From Castellaniella sp049673105 (GTDB lineage: Bacteria > Pseudomonadota > Gammaproteobacteria > Burkholderiales > Burkholderiaceae_B): a stretch of 34,380 bases of DNA. The translations under genes were made by a program, and so were the position numbers. Within the stretch, counting starts at the first letter, position 1, and every line of letters starts with the position of its first letter. The DNA lies in the NCBI RefSeq assembly GCF_049673105.1, contig NZ_JBATXG010000010.1, positions 1 through 34,380 of the forward strand. Direction: 5' to 3'. Under the pieces are notes generated by a model. The model was not told where the DNA came from, searched no databases, and saw only the letters and a program-made list of their open reading frames with translations. Positions 34,313 to 34,380 of the stretch are shown piece after piece.

Positions 34313-34380
34313 TTTTTCTCTCAGCATCCAATACGCCGCAGCCGCCCCGCTGCTGCCGCGCTGGCGGCTGCGGCGCTGGG
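34302..34380 (+). CDS. Endoribonuclease/rRNA maturation factor YbeY (5' part)
   Basis: The ATG at 34302 opens a frame (MYPDFSLSIQYAAAAPLLPR, then WRLRRW) that stays open to the window end. It resembles the N-terminus of betaproteobacterial YbeY, a zinc metalloprotein involved in 16S rRNA 3'-end maturation and ribosome quality control. The His-rich metal site lies beyond the edge, so the assignment rests on the N-terminus plus its position after ybeZ, with which it overlaps by 11 nt. Confidence 0.8.
   Translation, partial: MYPDFSLSIQYAAAAPLLPRWRLRRW

Overview
The window looks like a chromosomal, largely housekeeping segment of a high-GC betaproteobacterium of the order Burkholderiales, most likely family Alcaligenaceae (the Bordetella/Achromobacter/Castellaniella neighbourhood). 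This placement is inferred from protein character, codon use and gene pairings (ffs-dnaX-ebfC-recR, tkt-gap-pgk, queA-tgt-yajC-secDF, miaB-ybeZ-ybeY). No database search was made. There is no prophage, insertion sequence, tRNA, rRNA or CRISPR array that I can support.

Layout. 1-222 is a non-coding left edge with two inverted repeats. 223-2951 (minus) is a three-gene ABC importer of the nitrate/sulfonate/thiamine-precursor type: binding protein, ATPase, permease. 3069-6064 (minus) carries recR, ebfC, dnaX and the 4.5S SRP RNA gene. 6082-10409 (minus) is a central-carbon cluster tkt-gap-pgk. 10546-11268 (plus) is rsmE. 11285-15226 (minus) is a coupled group: maeB malic enzyme, a patatin-like lipase and a barstar-family protein. 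15312-17469 holds a short FAD-binding protein divergent from a class I/II aminotransferase. 17477-18388 (minus) is a membrane-anchored lytic transglycosylase, divergent from ubiD (18469-20016). 20023-21139 (minus) is a YqjD-YqjE-YqjK-like envelope operon, followed by upp and dacB on the same strand. 23534-29032 (plus) runs queA-tgt-yajC-secD-secF. 29041-29199 is a tandem palindromic repeat. 29211-29849 (minus) is a degenerate CopC-like membrane protein, divergent from sorA-sorB (30036-31620, plus). 31806-34380 (plus) is miaB-ybeZ-ybeY, with ybeY cut by the window edge.

How the genes work together. Several sets are recognisable pathways. QueA and Tgt act in queuosine tRNA modification. YajC, SecD and SecF are the accessory part of the Sec translocon. 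SorA and SorB form a periplasmic sulfite-oxidising pair feeding electrons to cytochrome c. Tkt, Gap and Pgk serve lower glycolysis/gluconeogenesis and the pentose phosphate route. MiaB, YbeZ and YbeY act in tRNA and rRNA maturation.

I found no clear new multi-gene defence or biosynthetic system. The most unusual items are: (1) an 81-bp tandem repeat after secF whose two hairpins have different stem sequences but keep pairing through four compensated base pairs; (2) a CopC-like protein without the usual Cu(II) ligands, fused to membrane helices and divergent from sorAB; (3) a palindrome in the spacer of a candidate sorAB promoter; (4) a barstar-family gene with no ribonuclease partner, translationally coupled to a patatin-like lipase.
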